DNA of 64,000 nt from CAWABB01 sp963780165 (GTDB lineage: Bacteria; Bacteroidota; Ignavibacteria; UBA10030; UBA6906): contig CAWABB010000007.1 in NCBI GenBank assembly GCA_963780165.1, positions 434,001 to 498,000 of the forward strand, in the 5' to 3' direction. Shown here one piece after another: positions 36,786 through 45,824 of this stretch. Position numbers and translations under genes: made by a program. The notes under the pieces were generated by a model. It saw nothing but the letters and a program-made list of their open reading frames with translations. It ran no database searches and was not told the DNA's origin. The number at the start of each line of letters is the position of its first letter. Within the stretch, counting starts at the first letter, position 1.

Positions 36786-37021
36786 GGTTCGGACGGATAT
36801 TCTGTCAGTGATTCAAAGACAATGCCCACCCGGGGAGAAATGTACGAAAATGAATCATGAGATTCCGTGCGCCCGGTCAAATGTGTTCTGAACCCATGCA
36901 CTGAGTCTCATCCCTCGAGCAGATCGAGGCGGAATTCGTGCGATGAGGGGGCATCGCGCATCTTCCCTTCGTGCCCGCGATGGGCTACGTGACACGCCGC
37001 GCGGACTGGTGACGTACTCTG

Positions 37022-38737
37022 CTATTCTTTGATGCAGACCCGCACCGCCTCAGGATATCCGGGCGAAACACTCATCAGCTCTATCGGCGTTGGGCACTGC
37101 AGCGTCTGTACCGGCGTGAACCTGACTCCCGCAGTCTTCAGCCTCTCGCCAAACGGTTCGCCGAAGTACCGGAAATCCACTTCCACATTGTCCTTGTCCC
37201 GTAACCACGCCATCTGCTCGTTGGTTGTGCGCGTTGCCTCACTCTCCCAGCGATAGTGGACGATCGCTATCGGGAGCACGTTGAGCAACAAGACCACCGC
37301 CAGGATCCACGCGAGTGCCCGAACGCCGCCCCCTCTCTCCGCGGCGAGTCCGATGACGACCCCGAACACGGGAAACCACCAGAGCTGCGGTCCGTATCGC
37401 GCCCACCACGTATGGGGGCTGATCAAGAGCGACAGAATGATTGTCCCTCCCACGAGGAGCAGGGCCAGACGAGGGAACCCCGGCCGGAGCATCGCAATAA
37501 CCATAAGAGCCAGACTCACGAGAAACGCCCCGCTGAACAACGGTCCGAATCCCGAGATCCGCACATCGTGGAAATAGTAGATCTCGAAGTCTTTCCGCCC
37601 CACGTCAAATGGCACCATCAGGCTCGCATTCTCGCCTGGATAGAACGGTTGTGCGCCCGGGCGGCCGAAGAGCGCATATCCGAGCCTGAAGAAACGGCTG
37701 CGTCCCAGCATGTTGTGCGGCGTCTCCCAGCGCTCAATGGCATCTTCCCCCTGTTCGCTGTGGCTGGGATACTCTGCGGTACCCATCAACGGGTAGAACG
37801 GATGGCCACGATGGATGGTGTTCGTGACGTAGGGATTGAAACCGAACACGAGAACGCCCAGCAGGAGCAGGGCAGATTGAATTGTCACATACCTCACAAA
37901 GAGATCGCGCCGCACGATGATCACATACAGACCCCCTGCGGCAGCGGCAAAGCAGAGATACACGAGGCCGGTGAATTTGGTGTTGATGCACAGGAACGCT
38001 GATGCCGACATGACCCAGAAGACCAGGGGTGAAGGGCGGCGAAACCATCGGAAGAGTGCCGCGGCGAAGCAGCCCAGGAACGAGATCATGAGACCGTCGA
38101 CGAGATACGATGCAAGCTCAAAGACGGTCACCGGATTCAAGGAGACGAGAGCTGCGACCAGGATCCCTGGGCGCCGGCGGAGACCACAGTCGCCGGAGGC
38201 GGCCATGACGGCGGAGAATACCGCGGCGAGGGCAATCCAGGGGGCGGCTTTGGCCACCTCTATGTCGCCCGTCAAGGCGTAGAACCCCAGAGCGACATAC
38301 CACGGGCCCTTCGCGTAGTGCCTCACCCAGTCCTGGAGATGGGGGACGAAGCTGCGCATGGGGTCGGAGAGTGGATCCCACCCGTGCGCCATCTGAAACA
38401 CGGCGGTCTGATGGTACCAGAGGCCGTCCCACGACATATCATAGAACGCCCCCGCAAGCAGGAATGAGATGCCGACGATGACTACGGCAATTGCCGCCGT
38501 AGCCAGTCGCTCCCGGGTGCGCAGGCCCTCCTTCCGTGCCAGCCAGTCGACGGCAGCGAGCGAAAGCGCCAGGGCGGCGGGCGCCACAAACGGAGACACC
38601 CGCCAGCCGAGCACAAAAGAGAGCATGACGAGAAGGTGCACGAGGGCGAGGAACGTGAGGAGAATTCCAGCAAGAGACCACCAGCACCGGGAACGGTCAT
38701 AGCCGGCTGGTGGTGCATCGGGGCCGGGAGGAAACAT
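37022..38737 (-). CDS. Large GT-C-type membrane protein (glycosyltransferase-like)
   Basis: The 571-aa protein has roughly 11-12 membrane segments and a soluble C-terminal tail. A luminal-side loop after the first helices contains MSWDGLWYHQTAVFQM, a WDxxxYH-type motif like the acidic catalytic loop of GT-C glycosyltransferases (GT39/GT83 style). The substrate is unknown. The ATG at 38737 is 2 bases after the stop of the small gene upstream. An in-frame TTG at 38743, 7 bases after GGAGG, overlaps that stop and is an alternative start. It is the last gene of the BMC/rhamnose transcription unit, if that unit extends this far. Confidence 0.72.
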   Translation of the reverse strand: MFPPGPDAPPAGYDRSRCWWSLAGILLTFLALVHLLVMLSFVLGWRVSPFVAPAALALSLAAVDWLARKEGLRTRERLATAAIAVVIVGISFLLAGAFYDMSWDGLWYHQTAVFQMAHGWDPLSDPMRSFVPHLQDWVRHYAKGPWYVALGFYALTGDIEVAKAAPWIALAAVFSAVMAASGDCGLRRRPGILVAALVSLNPVTVFELASYLVDGLMISFLGCFAAALFRWFRRPSPLVFWVMSASAFLCINTKFTGLVYLCFAAAAGGLYVIIVRRDLFVRYVTIQSALLLLGVLVFGFNPYVTNTIHRGHPFYPLMGTAEYPSHSEQGEDAIERWETPHNMLGRSRFFRLGYALFGRPGAQPFYPGENASLMVPFDVGRKDFEIYYFHDVRISGFGPLFSGAFLVSLALMVIAMLRPGFPRLALLLVGGTIILSLLISPHTWWARYGPQLWWFPVFGVVIGLAAERGGGVRALAWILAVVLLLNVLPIAIVHYRWESEATRTTNEQMAWLRDKDNVEVDFRYFGEPFGERLKTAGVRFTPVQTLQCPTPIELMSVSPGYPEAVRVCIKE

Positions 38738-38739
38738 AC

Positions 38740-38925
38740 TCAAGGCTCTTCCTCCGGGGCGACCGTGTTCATCCACACGGGCGCACTGGCGAACCAGAGC
38801 ACTGTACCGATCAGCATGAAGATCTTGGCTGTGTCGAGTTCCATCGCCCCCTGAAAGACGATGACTGACGGGCCAACTGTCAGGATCAATCCGATCCCGG
38901 AGGCCGCCTTAGCGATGAGCTTCAA
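38740..38925 (-). CDS. Small membrane protein of 61 aa, TTG start
   Basis: The protein (KLIAKAASGIGLILTVGPSV to MNTVAPEEEP) has two hydrophobic helices with a short polar turn (FQGAMELDTAK). Its start is TTG at 38925, with AAGGAGG 7 bases upstream. The first 17 bases overlap the 3' end of the NCS1 permease gene. This tight packing suggests a small partner or stabiliser of the permease, but no function is established. Confidence 0.7.
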   Translation of the reverse strand: MKLIAKAASGIGLILTVGPSVIVFQGAMELDTAKIFMLIGTVLWFASAPVWMNTVAPEEEP

Positions 38926-40330
38926 GGTCCACCCTCCTTTCTGCGGACACCCGCTGCACATAGAGACTTCCGAAGACATACAGCAGGGAGGCAATGAACC
39001 ACCCGGGCAGTCCCAGGAAGAAGATCTCCATCCCGAAAAGAAGGTTGATTGAGATGCATGCAACAAGCGTGAAACCCCAGGCGACTGCCGCCGCAGGGTT
39101 CACCGTTCTCCCGAACTGCTCAGCAAAGTTGGATTTCAGGTTCAGCCGCGGGAGGATGTAGACATCCATCATGATCACAGCGCCCATCGGCATCAAGACA
39201 AGACCATAGAGAGCCACGAACTCGAGCAGTTTCATGACCAGCGCGGGGAAGATCGCCGCTACCGTCGTGATCATGCCGACGACCATCGTCACCTTCCATG
39301 TCTTCCACTCCGGCTTGATCGCCTGAAGCGCAAGGCCGGCCCTGTAGATGGTCGGGTTCGCGGTCGTCCATCCCGCGATGACCACGCATAGCGCCCCCGC
39401 GAACCCGGCAGCCCGATATGCGACGGGACCCGGGGCAAACTCGGTGCTGAATTGTGACTCATGCAGAAATAGCGCATACAGGACGCCGGATGCCACCCAC
39501 GCAATATAGTGACCGACATACATACCGGATGCAGGCGAGAAACCGTGATACCATTTCCTGGCATATCGCAGGATGGACATATCCGCCATCCCGATATGCA
39601 TTGCCATATTCACAAACCACGCAAAGAAGAGTATGTGCCAGAACGTGAACCGGGTCTGTCCCGCGAGAGGGTTTCCGGTCCATATCTTGTCTTCCGCGAC
39701 CTCGAGCAGATTGGATACCGTGGACACGCCCAGCTTCGGCAGCACAGCAATCGCCGCGGCAATGAAGACGAGGATCATCCACGGCGCCGCGATATTCGCA
39801 ACGCGGGATATCTGGTTGTAGCCAAAGACCGCCACGATCGTCGTCGCGATCCCGATGAGAAACACCAGGACGACCCATCCGACGCTGTTCGGGAGCCAAT
39901 CGTTCAGGGAAGGCATGCTCAGGTCGAAGGGGATTCCGATGGCTGTGGCCGAGACCGCGATCATCGACCCGGCAAGGAAGCAGAACATGAGGGCGTTGAC
40001 CGAATTGTAGAGTGCGGTTAGTTTCTTCCCGCAGATCTTCTCCAGCATGTAGTACAGCGTCAACCGGAAGCGGGTGGCAATTGGAGCGCAGAGAAACGCC
40101 CAGCTGAGGACCGCGAGAAGGTTCCCGAGGAGCAATCCCCAGAGCAGGGCCCCGACGGTCACACCATGAGCCACAAAGAGAGGGCCGATGACGAACTCCG
40201 TTCCCGCGGTGTGCTCGCCGACGTACATGCCGATGAAGCCTCCCCAGCCTTTCCACTTCGCAGGGGGGACGGGCGTTCGCTCAAACTCCTCCACGGCATT
40301 CAGCTGGCCGAGGAGTTTATCCAGGACCAT
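38909..40330 (-). CDS. NCS1-family permease (cytosine/purine-permease-like), substrate unknown
   Basis: The 473-aa protein has 12 membrane segments. The N-terminal PPAKWKGWGGFIGMYVGEHTAGTEFVIGP and the middle FGYNQISRVANIAAPWMILVFIAA blocks resemble the nucleobase:cation symporter-1 family (CodB and relatives). AGGAGGGAGA precedes the ATG. It lies 91 bases downstream of rhamnulokinase at the tail of the rhamnose/BMC operon and no rhaT- or fucP-like gene is in the window. A role in rhamnose uptake is therefore possible, but a nucleobase or another cyclic substrate fits the family better. Confidence 0.8.
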   Translation of the reverse strand: MVLDKLLGQLNAVEEFERTPVPPAKWKGWGGFIGMYVGEHTAGTEFVIGPLFVAHGVTVGALLWGLLLGNLLAVLSWAFLCAPIATRFRLTLYYMLEKICGKKLTALYNSVNALMFCFLAGSMIAVSATAIGIPFDLSMPSLNDWLPNSVGWVVLVFLIGIATTIVAVFGYNQISRVANIAAPWMILVFIAAAIAVLPKLGVSTVSNLLEVAEDKIWTGNPLAGQTRFTFWHILFFAWFVNMAMHIGMADMSILRYARKWYHGFSPASGMYVGHYIAWVASGVLYALFLHESQFSTEFAPGPVAYRAAGFAGALCVVIAGWTTANPTIYRAGLALQAIKPEWKTWKVTMVVGMITTVAAIFPALVMKLLEFVALYGLVLMPMGAVIMMDVYILPRLNLKSNFAEQFGRTVNPAAAVAWGFTLVACISINLLFGMEIFFLGLPGWFIASLLYVFGSLYVQRVSAERRVDLEAHR

Positions 40331-40421
40331 TCTCCCTCCTTCCTGTGTTGAGAATATGGGGCGCGGAACCCGGTGTCACAACTGCGGAAAGGATGACTTT
40401 TCCCTGACGATGGAAGGACGG

Positions 40422-41930
40422 CTACGCAGACCGGCGCGACTCCCAGGAATCTCGAAGAATCTCGCGGTACCGACGCTCATTGTTCATGAAGTATTCAGAG
40501 TGCGCCGGCATGTACTTCTGGAGTCCGAATGAGTCGGCCACGACCGTTCGCCACGCCGCCGCATCCGCCGCGGCACCCGTGGCGACCGCCTGAATGCCGA
40601 TGTTCCCGACAATCGTCCCTTCGACCGGTCCTGCATACACAGGCAGGCCCGTCGCGTCAGCCGTGAGCTGCGCGAGCAGGACATTCTGGATCCCCCCGCC
40701 CACGGCGTGGAGCCTCTCGATCGTCCTTCCTGTCACATGCTCGAGGTCTCTGACAGCAATCCGGTAGCTGAACGCCAGGCTTTCGAGCACGACTCCTATG
40801 GTGAAGCCAACGCTCTCCTCCGCGTTCTGCCCGGTCTCCCGGAGATACGAGCTGATTTTCAGGGGCATGTCTCCCGGTTTGAGGAATCTTGGATCGTTGA
40901 GATCGACCCACGCGCCGACAAAGCCCGCCTGCCTGGCCAGCTCGCTGAGCTGCGGATACGTGAATTCCCGTCCATGCTCGAGCCAGAAGCGCCGGCACTC
41001 CTGGACGGGCCAGAGGCCGATAATGTTCTTCAGAAATCGGGTGGTCCCCCGGACTCCCCCCTCGTTCGTGAAATTGCGCTTCATCGCCGCGCCGGAGAGC
41101 ACGGGCTCCCTCAGTTCCACGCCGAGGAGCGACCACGTTCCAGAACTCAGGTAGGCCCAGTTCTCACCGACAGCGGGCACGGAGGCGACCGCCGAAGCGG
41201 TGTCGTGGCCCGCGCTTGCGATCACCGGAGTGCGGGGGTTGAGCCCGGTCCGCTGCGCAAGCTCGGGCCGGAGCGGTCCGAGAATCGTGCCCGGCTCCGT
41301 CATCTGAGGAAAAATCTTGCGGGGGATGCCGAACGTCTCGATCAGGTCCCATGACCACGTGCGCGACGTCGGGTCGGCGAGGCCAGTCGTGGACGCGATC
41401 GTGTACTCCGCCCTCTTCACTCCCGAGAGGAAGAAGTTCAGGTAATCCGGCATCATTAACATGGTGTCGGCGACGCCGAGAAGGCTTGCGTCCCGCTGTC
41501 GTTCGGCGAGGAGCTGGAAGACCGTATTGAACTGGGCGAACTGGGTTCCGGTGATCGCGTAGAGCCGTTCCTTCGAGACCACGGCGAAGGCCTGTTCCAT
41601 GACCCCGTCGGTCCGGGAATCCCGGTAGTGATAGGGATGGCCAAGCACCTGGCCTTCGGCATCGACGAGCACATAGTCGACCCCCCAGGTGTCGGCTGCG
41701 ACGCCGTCAAAGTCCGGCCCGAACGCCTTCTTCGCCCTGGTGAGGCCTTCCACGATCTCGCGGGTAATGGCGTGGATGTCCCAGTGAAGGCTCGCGGCAC
41801 CCTGCACGGTGTGTGTCGGGAACCGGTGCACCTCCGTCAGTGCGACTTTTCCCCTATCCAGCGTCGCTACAATGCAACGTCCGCTCTCGGCCCCGAGGTC
41901 GAAACCGATGAATCGCCTGGTGTTGGGCAT
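40422..41930 (-). CDS. rhaB: Rhamnulokinase, FGGY kinase family
   Basis: The 502-aa kinase phosphorylates L-rhamnulose to rhamnulose 1-phosphate with ATP. N-terminal FIGFDLGAESGRCIVATLD is the phosphate-1 motif. AADTWGVDYVLVDAEGQVLGHPYHYRDSRTDG and IASAGHDTASAVASVPA match rhamnulokinases rather than xylulo- or glycerol kinases. LHAVGGGIQNVLLAQLTADA is the adenosine motif. It lies 27 bases after acetate kinase in the BMC operon and makes the substrate for the encapsulated aldolase. Confidence 0.93.
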   Translation of the reverse strand: MPNTRRFIGFDLGAESGRCIVATLDRGKVALTEVHRFPTHTVQGAASLHWDIHAITREIVEGLTRAKKAFGPDFDGVAADTWGVDYVLVDAEGQVLGHPYHYRDSRTDGVMEQAFAVVSKERLYAITGTQFAQFNTVFQLLAERQRDASLLGVADTMLMMPDYLNFFLSGVKRAEYTIASTTGLADPTSRTWSWDLIETFGIPRKIFPQMTEPGTILGPLRPELAQRTGLNPRTPVIASAGHDTASAVASVPAVGENWAYLSSGTWSLLGVELREPVLSGAAMKRNFTNEGGVRGTTRFLKNIIGLWPVQECRRFWLEHGREFTYPQLSELARQAGFVGAWVDLNDPRFLKPGDMPLKISSYLRETGQNAEESVGFTIGVVLESLAFSYRIAVRDLEHVTGRTIERLHAVGGGIQNVLLAQLTADATGLPVYAGPVEGTIVGNIGIQAVATGAAADAAAWRTVVADSFGLQKYMPAHSEYFMNNERRYREILRDSWESRRSA

Positions 41931-41957
41931 GCCTGTGGTGTCGTGGTCAGGAAGGGG

Positions 41958-43136
41958 CTACGGCTGTTTCCGGCCTTCCAGGAATGCGCTGACTTCTTGT
42001 GCGACCACGTATTCTTCGTTGGTGGGAATGATGGCGACGGTAATGGGTGATGTATCGGAAGAGATACGTCCTTCCTTCGGATTCTCCGTGTTCCGTGTTT
42101 CGTCGAGGACGATCCCAAGATTTTCCATGTTCGCGAGAATTCTCTTACGGAGCAAGACCCCGTTCTGCCCCGCCCCGGCGGTGAAGACGATGCAGTCCGC
42201 GCCGTTCAGGATCGCCAGATATTCGCCGATGTAGCGTTTGACGCCGTACACAAACGTGTTGAACGCGAGTTCCGCCCGCGCATCCCCTTTCTGCATCGAG
42301 GCCTCGATGTCCCGGAAGTCCCCGCTCGTACCGGAGATACCAAAGATCCCTCCTTTCGACATCAGGATCTTCCCGACCGTTTCGACGGAAAGACTCTCTT
42401 TGTGCATCAGGTACAGCAGAGCGTACGGATCCAGATCTCCAACGCGCTTCGCGTTCAGCAGACCGCTCTGGGGGCTCATCCCCATCGATGTGTCAACGGA
42501 CCAACCGTCCTTGATGGCACACACCGACGAACTCCCTCCCAGGTGGCAGGAGATCACTTTCCGGGCACCGAAAAGTCTCTCTGCTCTCATCGCGACATAC
42601 CGGTGGGAAGCACCGTGGAAACCATATTTCCTGATGCCGTGCTTCACGGTGTAGTCGTACGGGATGCCGTACGTGGCGGCTTCCGGGGGAATATTCCTGT
42701 GGAAATGGGTCTCGAAAAGGCCGACCAGCGGAGTCTGTGGGAGAAGCTTCTTGAAGATCGAGATCGCCATGACGTAGACGTCCGTGTGAACGGGCGCCAG
42801 GAGGCGGAATTCTTCCATCGCGGCAAGAACGTCATCCGTCAACTCCACACACCCCGTCACCCCTTTTGCGTGGACCGTCTTGAATCCCACGGCAGCCACA
42901 CTTTCGATCGCGTGCTCTGATTCCAGCGTTGACAGGGCCATGCGAACCGCACTCGGGTAGTCCGGCACCGGCAGTGTCGATGTGGCTTCAGACTCGCCGG
43001 CATGGAGGTAACGGTAGATCGCATCCCGCTCACCGATCCGTTCCACAGTCGCTTCGAAAAGCACCGTCATCTCTGCACTGTCGTAGAGCTTGCACTTGTA
43101 GGATGTGCTGCCGGGATTGGCGACGAGGATCTTCAT
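41958..43136 (-). CDS. ackA: Acetate-kinase-family enzyme of the BMC operon
   Basis: The 392-aa enzyme converts an acyl-phosphate plus ADP to acid plus ATP. Acetokinase signatures are VANPGSTSYKCKLYD at the N-terminus (NPGST instead of the usual NCGSSS), FETHFHRNIPPEAATYGIPY, KYGFHGASHRYVAMRA and FTAGAGQNGVLLRKRI. In this setting the likely substrate is lactyl-phosphate (or propionyl-phosphate) from PduL, giving lactate and one ATP. AGAGGACTCCC precedes the ATG. It follows the aldolase gene by 30 bases. Confidence 0.92.
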   Translation of the reverse strand: MKILVANPGSTSYKCKLYDSAEMTVLFEATVERIGERDAIYRYLHAGESEATSTLPVPDYPSAVRMALSTLESEHAIESVAAVGFKTVHAKGVTGCVELTDDVLAAMEEFRLLAPVHTDVYVMAISIFKKLLPQTPLVGLFETHFHRNIPPEAATYGIPYDYTVKHGIRKYGFHGASHRYVAMRAERLFGARKVISCHLGGSSSVCAIKDGWSVDTSMGMSPQSGLLNAKRVGDLDPYALLYLMHKESLSVETVGKILMSKGGIFGISGTSGDFRDIEASMQKGDARAELAFNTFVYGVKRYIGEYLAILNGADCIVFTAGAGQNGVLLRKRILANMENLGIVLDETRNTENPKEGRISSDTSPITVAIIPTNEEYVVAQEVSAFLEGRKQP

Positions 43137-43166
43137 GGGAGTCCTCTGGTGGTTCCGTACGCCTGG

Positions 43167-43940
43167 TCAGTTCTTCTTGAGTCTGGCGATGACCTGCGTC
43201 GCGATCTCGCGGATGCGCTGTTCGTCGATGTCGGCTCCGTCCGGGGGTAGACTGCTGGGCATCGGCGTCGCGTCGCAGAACGAGACTCTCCCCGTGAGAT
43301 TGTACTTACCACGAAGCGCCATCAGCCGGTCTCTTTCATTGTCTGGCAACACGTTCAGATTGCCGAGCTGGATGGCCTTCCAGACGATACTCGCGGTGTG
43401 CTCCAGCGTTTCCATTTTGTGGTATGCGTTCAGAAGATCGCTCCCGAACGTGAGCGCCCCGTGGTTCGCGAGCAGGATCGCATCCGACTGCTGCACGAAC
43501 GGACGGATCTTTTCCGGAATTTCCATCGTCGACGGGAGACCGTACGGTGCGATCGGAACCGACCCGATGACGATGATGGCCTCGGGCAGGACGCACTTGT
43601 TCAGCGGGATGCCGGCCACCGCGAAGCAGGTCGCATAGGGCGGATGCGCATGCACCACCGACGTGACGTCAGGACGCTCTCTGTATACCTCCAGGTGCAT
43701 CTTCACTTCACTCGAGGGACGATAGTCCTTGCTCCCGGAGAGAACCTTGCCGTTCATGTCGCACTTGATGATCATCTCGGTGGTCATGAAGCCCTTGCTC
43801 ACGCCCGTAGGCGTGGTGAGGAGTTCATCCTCGTTCAGCTTCACCGTCATGTTGCCGTCGTTCGAGGCAACGTAGCCGCGGGTCCAGATCCGCTTCCCGA
43901 TCTCGACCATCAGCTTCTTGAGTTCCCATTCGTTCATCAT
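43167..43940 (-). CDS. Class II sugar-phosphate aldolase with C-terminal encapsulation peptide
   Basis: This 257-aa zinc aldolase should split rhamnulose 1-phosphate (and perhaps fuculose 1-phosphate) into dihydroxyacetone phosphate and L-lactaldehyde. Family ligands are in place: catalytic Glu78 in SSEVKMHLEVY, His97 and His99 in VVHAHPPYA, and His160 in ANHGALTFG. After the catalytic domain comes a linker (SSLPPDGADID) and a final amphipathic helix RIREIATQVIARLKK, the form of a BMC encapsulation peptide. The same layout is known for the aldolase of Planctomycetes-type fucose/rhamnose compartments. It is adjacent to the shell gene pduT. Confidence 0.9.
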   Translation of the reverse strand: MMNEWELKKLMVEIGKRIWTRGYVASNDGNMTVKLNEDELLTTPTGVSKGFMTTEMIIKCDMNGKVLSGSKDYRPSSEVKMHLEVYRERPDVTSVVHAHPPYATCFAVAGIPLNKCVLPEAIIVIGSVPIAPYGLPSTMEIPEKIRPFVQQSDAILLANHGALTFGSDLLNAYHKMETLEHTASIVWKAIQLGNLNVLPDNERDRLMALRGKYNLTGRVSFCDATPMPSSLPPDGADIDEQRIREIATQVIARLKKN

Positions 43941-43956
43941 CGCCGCTGCGCCCCTT

Positions 43957-44526
43957 TTAGAGTAGTTCGCGAAGGACTTCTTCGTGAGGATTTCTGATGA
44001 TGGTATAGCCAGCGAGCATTCCTTCCTGCTGGCAGTACGCGACCGCGGGCTTCACCGCGGATTCGAGCGCTCCGATATCGCCCGTCATGACGACAAATCC
44101 CTTCCCTCCGACCGCCATCGCCACGTGGACGCGGAGCAGGTCCAGCTCCGCCTCCTTGATGGCAAGATCGGCGGCCTTGATGGCCGATACGACCGAGAAG
44201 GTCTCGATGATCAGGAGCGCCCCGACCTTTGTCGATGTGCCGAGTTGGATCACGCTGCATCCCGCCATGGCCGGGAAAACCCGGGGATCGATGTTCGGGA
44301 TCGTGGCGATGTTGATCAGCGCGAAGCCGCCCACCTCACGGGCAACGGAGGCTGCGGCCTCCACGTCCGCGACGCTTCCCCGGACCACGATGAAATACTT
44401 GCCCGAGCAGATCGTGCGGCCGACGACCTTTTCCACGTTCGCGGCCTTCAGCATGGCGTCCTGCACCTCGAACCCCTTGTAGATGCTCCCCAGCTCGAGG
44501 ACGCCCACAGCATTTCCCGTTGCCAT
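43957..44526 (-). CDS. pduT: BMC-T trimeric shell protein, PduT-like, with pore cysteine
   Basis: The 189-aa protein contains two BMC domains in tandem (about 1-90 and 96-186), so a trimer forms a pseudohexameric shell tile. The first domain has AVGVLELGSIYKGFEVQDAM and GRTICSGKYFIVVRG. Cys40 in TICSGK corresponds to the pore cysteine of PduT (TICPGK), which binds an iron-sulfur cluster. The C-terminal YTIIRNPHEEVLREL also resembles PduT. Its ATG overlaps the stop of the pduS-like gene by 1 base (TAATG). This supports a joint role in moving electrons across the shell. Confidence 0.93.
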   Translation of the reverse strand: MATGNAVGVLELGSIYKGFEVQDAMLKAANVEKVVGRTICSGKYFIVVRGSVADVEAAASVAREVGGFALINIATIPNIDPRVFPAMAGCSVIQLGTSTKVGALLIIETFSVVSAIKAADLAIKEAELDLLRVHVAMAVGGKGFVVMTGDIGALESAVKPAVAYCQQEGMLAGYTIIRNPHEEVLRELL

Positions 44527-45824
44527 TACATTCTCTCCAGGACGATCTCGTCCTTCGTGATTGCCCGCACCCGTCCGTCGATCGACGCATGCACGTTGCT
44601 TGACACTGGACCGCTCCCCTGCCCGATCAGATCGTGGCGCCGCACCACCGCCCCTGCGCTCACGACAGGCCGGGCGGGAGCGCCAAGATGCTCGCGCAGC
44701 GGAATGCGGACGACTGCCGGATCGAACGCGAACTCCTTCATCGGTCCTTCGTCTTTGAACCTCAGCACGTCCAGCCGCTGCTTCAGCTTCCGGGAGGGGA
44801 CCTTGCGATACTCATACATCGGATGAACGCCGGGATCCGATCCGGTCCAGGTCAGGCCTCGCTCGCGTGAGAGCCGTTTCTCCAGCACTGTCGCGCCGCG
44901 CGGGTCGAGCCCTTCCGGACAGGAATACATGGTGCACAGGTTGCATTCGCAGCATGAGAAGTTGCCGGGGAAGAGCATCGGCGATTCTTCCCGGTCGAAC
45001 ATCCGGTTGCGCATGGCGGTCTCGGGCCTGACCGGTTGCCCCAGGAGGTACCGCGGGCAGAGTTCCGTGCAGAACGAGCACTGGTCGCACCCCGCCTTCG
45101 CGATCCGATCCACGTCATGGTCGGTCAGGAACCGCCGATACATGGTGACGCAGTAGTGGTCGGACGGGAGCACGATCAGCGCACCGGTGCGCTTCGAGAC
45201 CGTCTTCTCCAAGTCAGGCTCGAGAGCACCCATCATCAGTCCCCCTGATCGCACGACGTATCCAGGCTCCGTGATGCGAAACCGGGAGAGAACGTCGGCG
45301 AACGAGATCCCCACAGGCACCCTGACCGTCGCAGGTTCCTCCACCGCTCCCGCCACGGAGATGAACTTGTCGACCACCGGCGCGTTGGCGCCGATATTGT
45401 AGAGGGTCTCCACATTCTGCACGATGCAGCCGACAGAAATCGGCAGGGCGCCCGGAGCCACCACCCGCCGCGTCGTCATATAGATGAGGGTCACCTCGTC
45501 GCCGGCGGGATAGACGTCCTCGATCGGGACGACCCGGATGTTGCCTGTGACCTTCGACTCCAGGAGCGCGATCTCTTTGTCGTGCTTCTCTTTGATGCCG
45601 ATGATTGCTGCGCGCGCGCCGGTGATGTCGAGGGCCGTCCGGAGCCCTTCCAGTACGACGTCGCCGTGGTGCAGGAGGAGCTGCATATCCTTGTGCAGGA
45701 GCGGCTCGCATTCGGCGGCGTTCACGATGAGGGTGTCCGGCCGGCTCGTGAGCTTCACGTGTGTCGGGAAGCCGGCCCCGCCCGCGCCGATGACCCCGAA
45801 CGCTTCGATATCCGTCAGATTCAT
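44526..45824 (-). CDS. pduS: PduS-like flavo/iron-sulfur protein (RnfC-type fold)
   Basis: The 432-aa protein has the RnfC/NuoF-type start GVIGAGGAGFPTHVKLTSRP and an SLBB domain around residues 150-220. Two ferredoxin-type clusters follow (CDQCSFCTELCP and CCECNLCTMYSCP), each able to bind a 4Fe-4S centre. In the Pdu system PduS reduces cobalamin. No B12 enzyme is encoded here, so oxidising NADH and passing electrons to PduT is a better guess. The ATG overlaps the stop of the upstream shell gene (ATGA). Confidence 0.92.
   Translation of the reverse strand: MNLTDIEAFGVIGAGGAGFPTHVKLTSRPDTLIVNAAECEPLLHKDMQLLLHHGDVVLEGLRTALDITGARAAIIGIKEKHDKEIALLESKVTGNIRVVPIEDVYPAGDEVTLIYMTTRRVVAPGALPISVGCIVQNVETLYNIGANAPVVDKFISVAGAVEEPATVRVPVGISFADVLSRFRITEPGYVVRSGGLMMGALEPDLEKTVSKRTGALIVLPSDHYCVTMYRRFLTDHDVDRIAKAGCDQCSFCTELCPRYLLGQPVRPETAMRNRMFDREESPMLFPGNFSCCECNLCTMYSCPEGLDPRGATVLEKRLSRERGLTWTGSDPGVHPMYEYRKVPSRKLKQRLDVLRFKDEGPMKEFAFDPAVVRIPLREHLGAPARPVVSAGAVVRRHDLIGQGSGPVSSNVHASIDGRVRAITKDEIVLERM

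Noticed and set aside
38909..40330. Calling the NCS1-family gene a cytosine permease
   Set aside because: Family membership is visible, but no cytosine deaminase or nucleobase gene is nearby and the operon is for rhamnose, so the substrate is left open.
44526..45824. Reading the RnfC-like gene as part of an Rnf respiratory complex
   Set aside because: No other rnf genes are present, and the gene is embedded in and overlaps BMC shell genes, so PduS is the better assignment.
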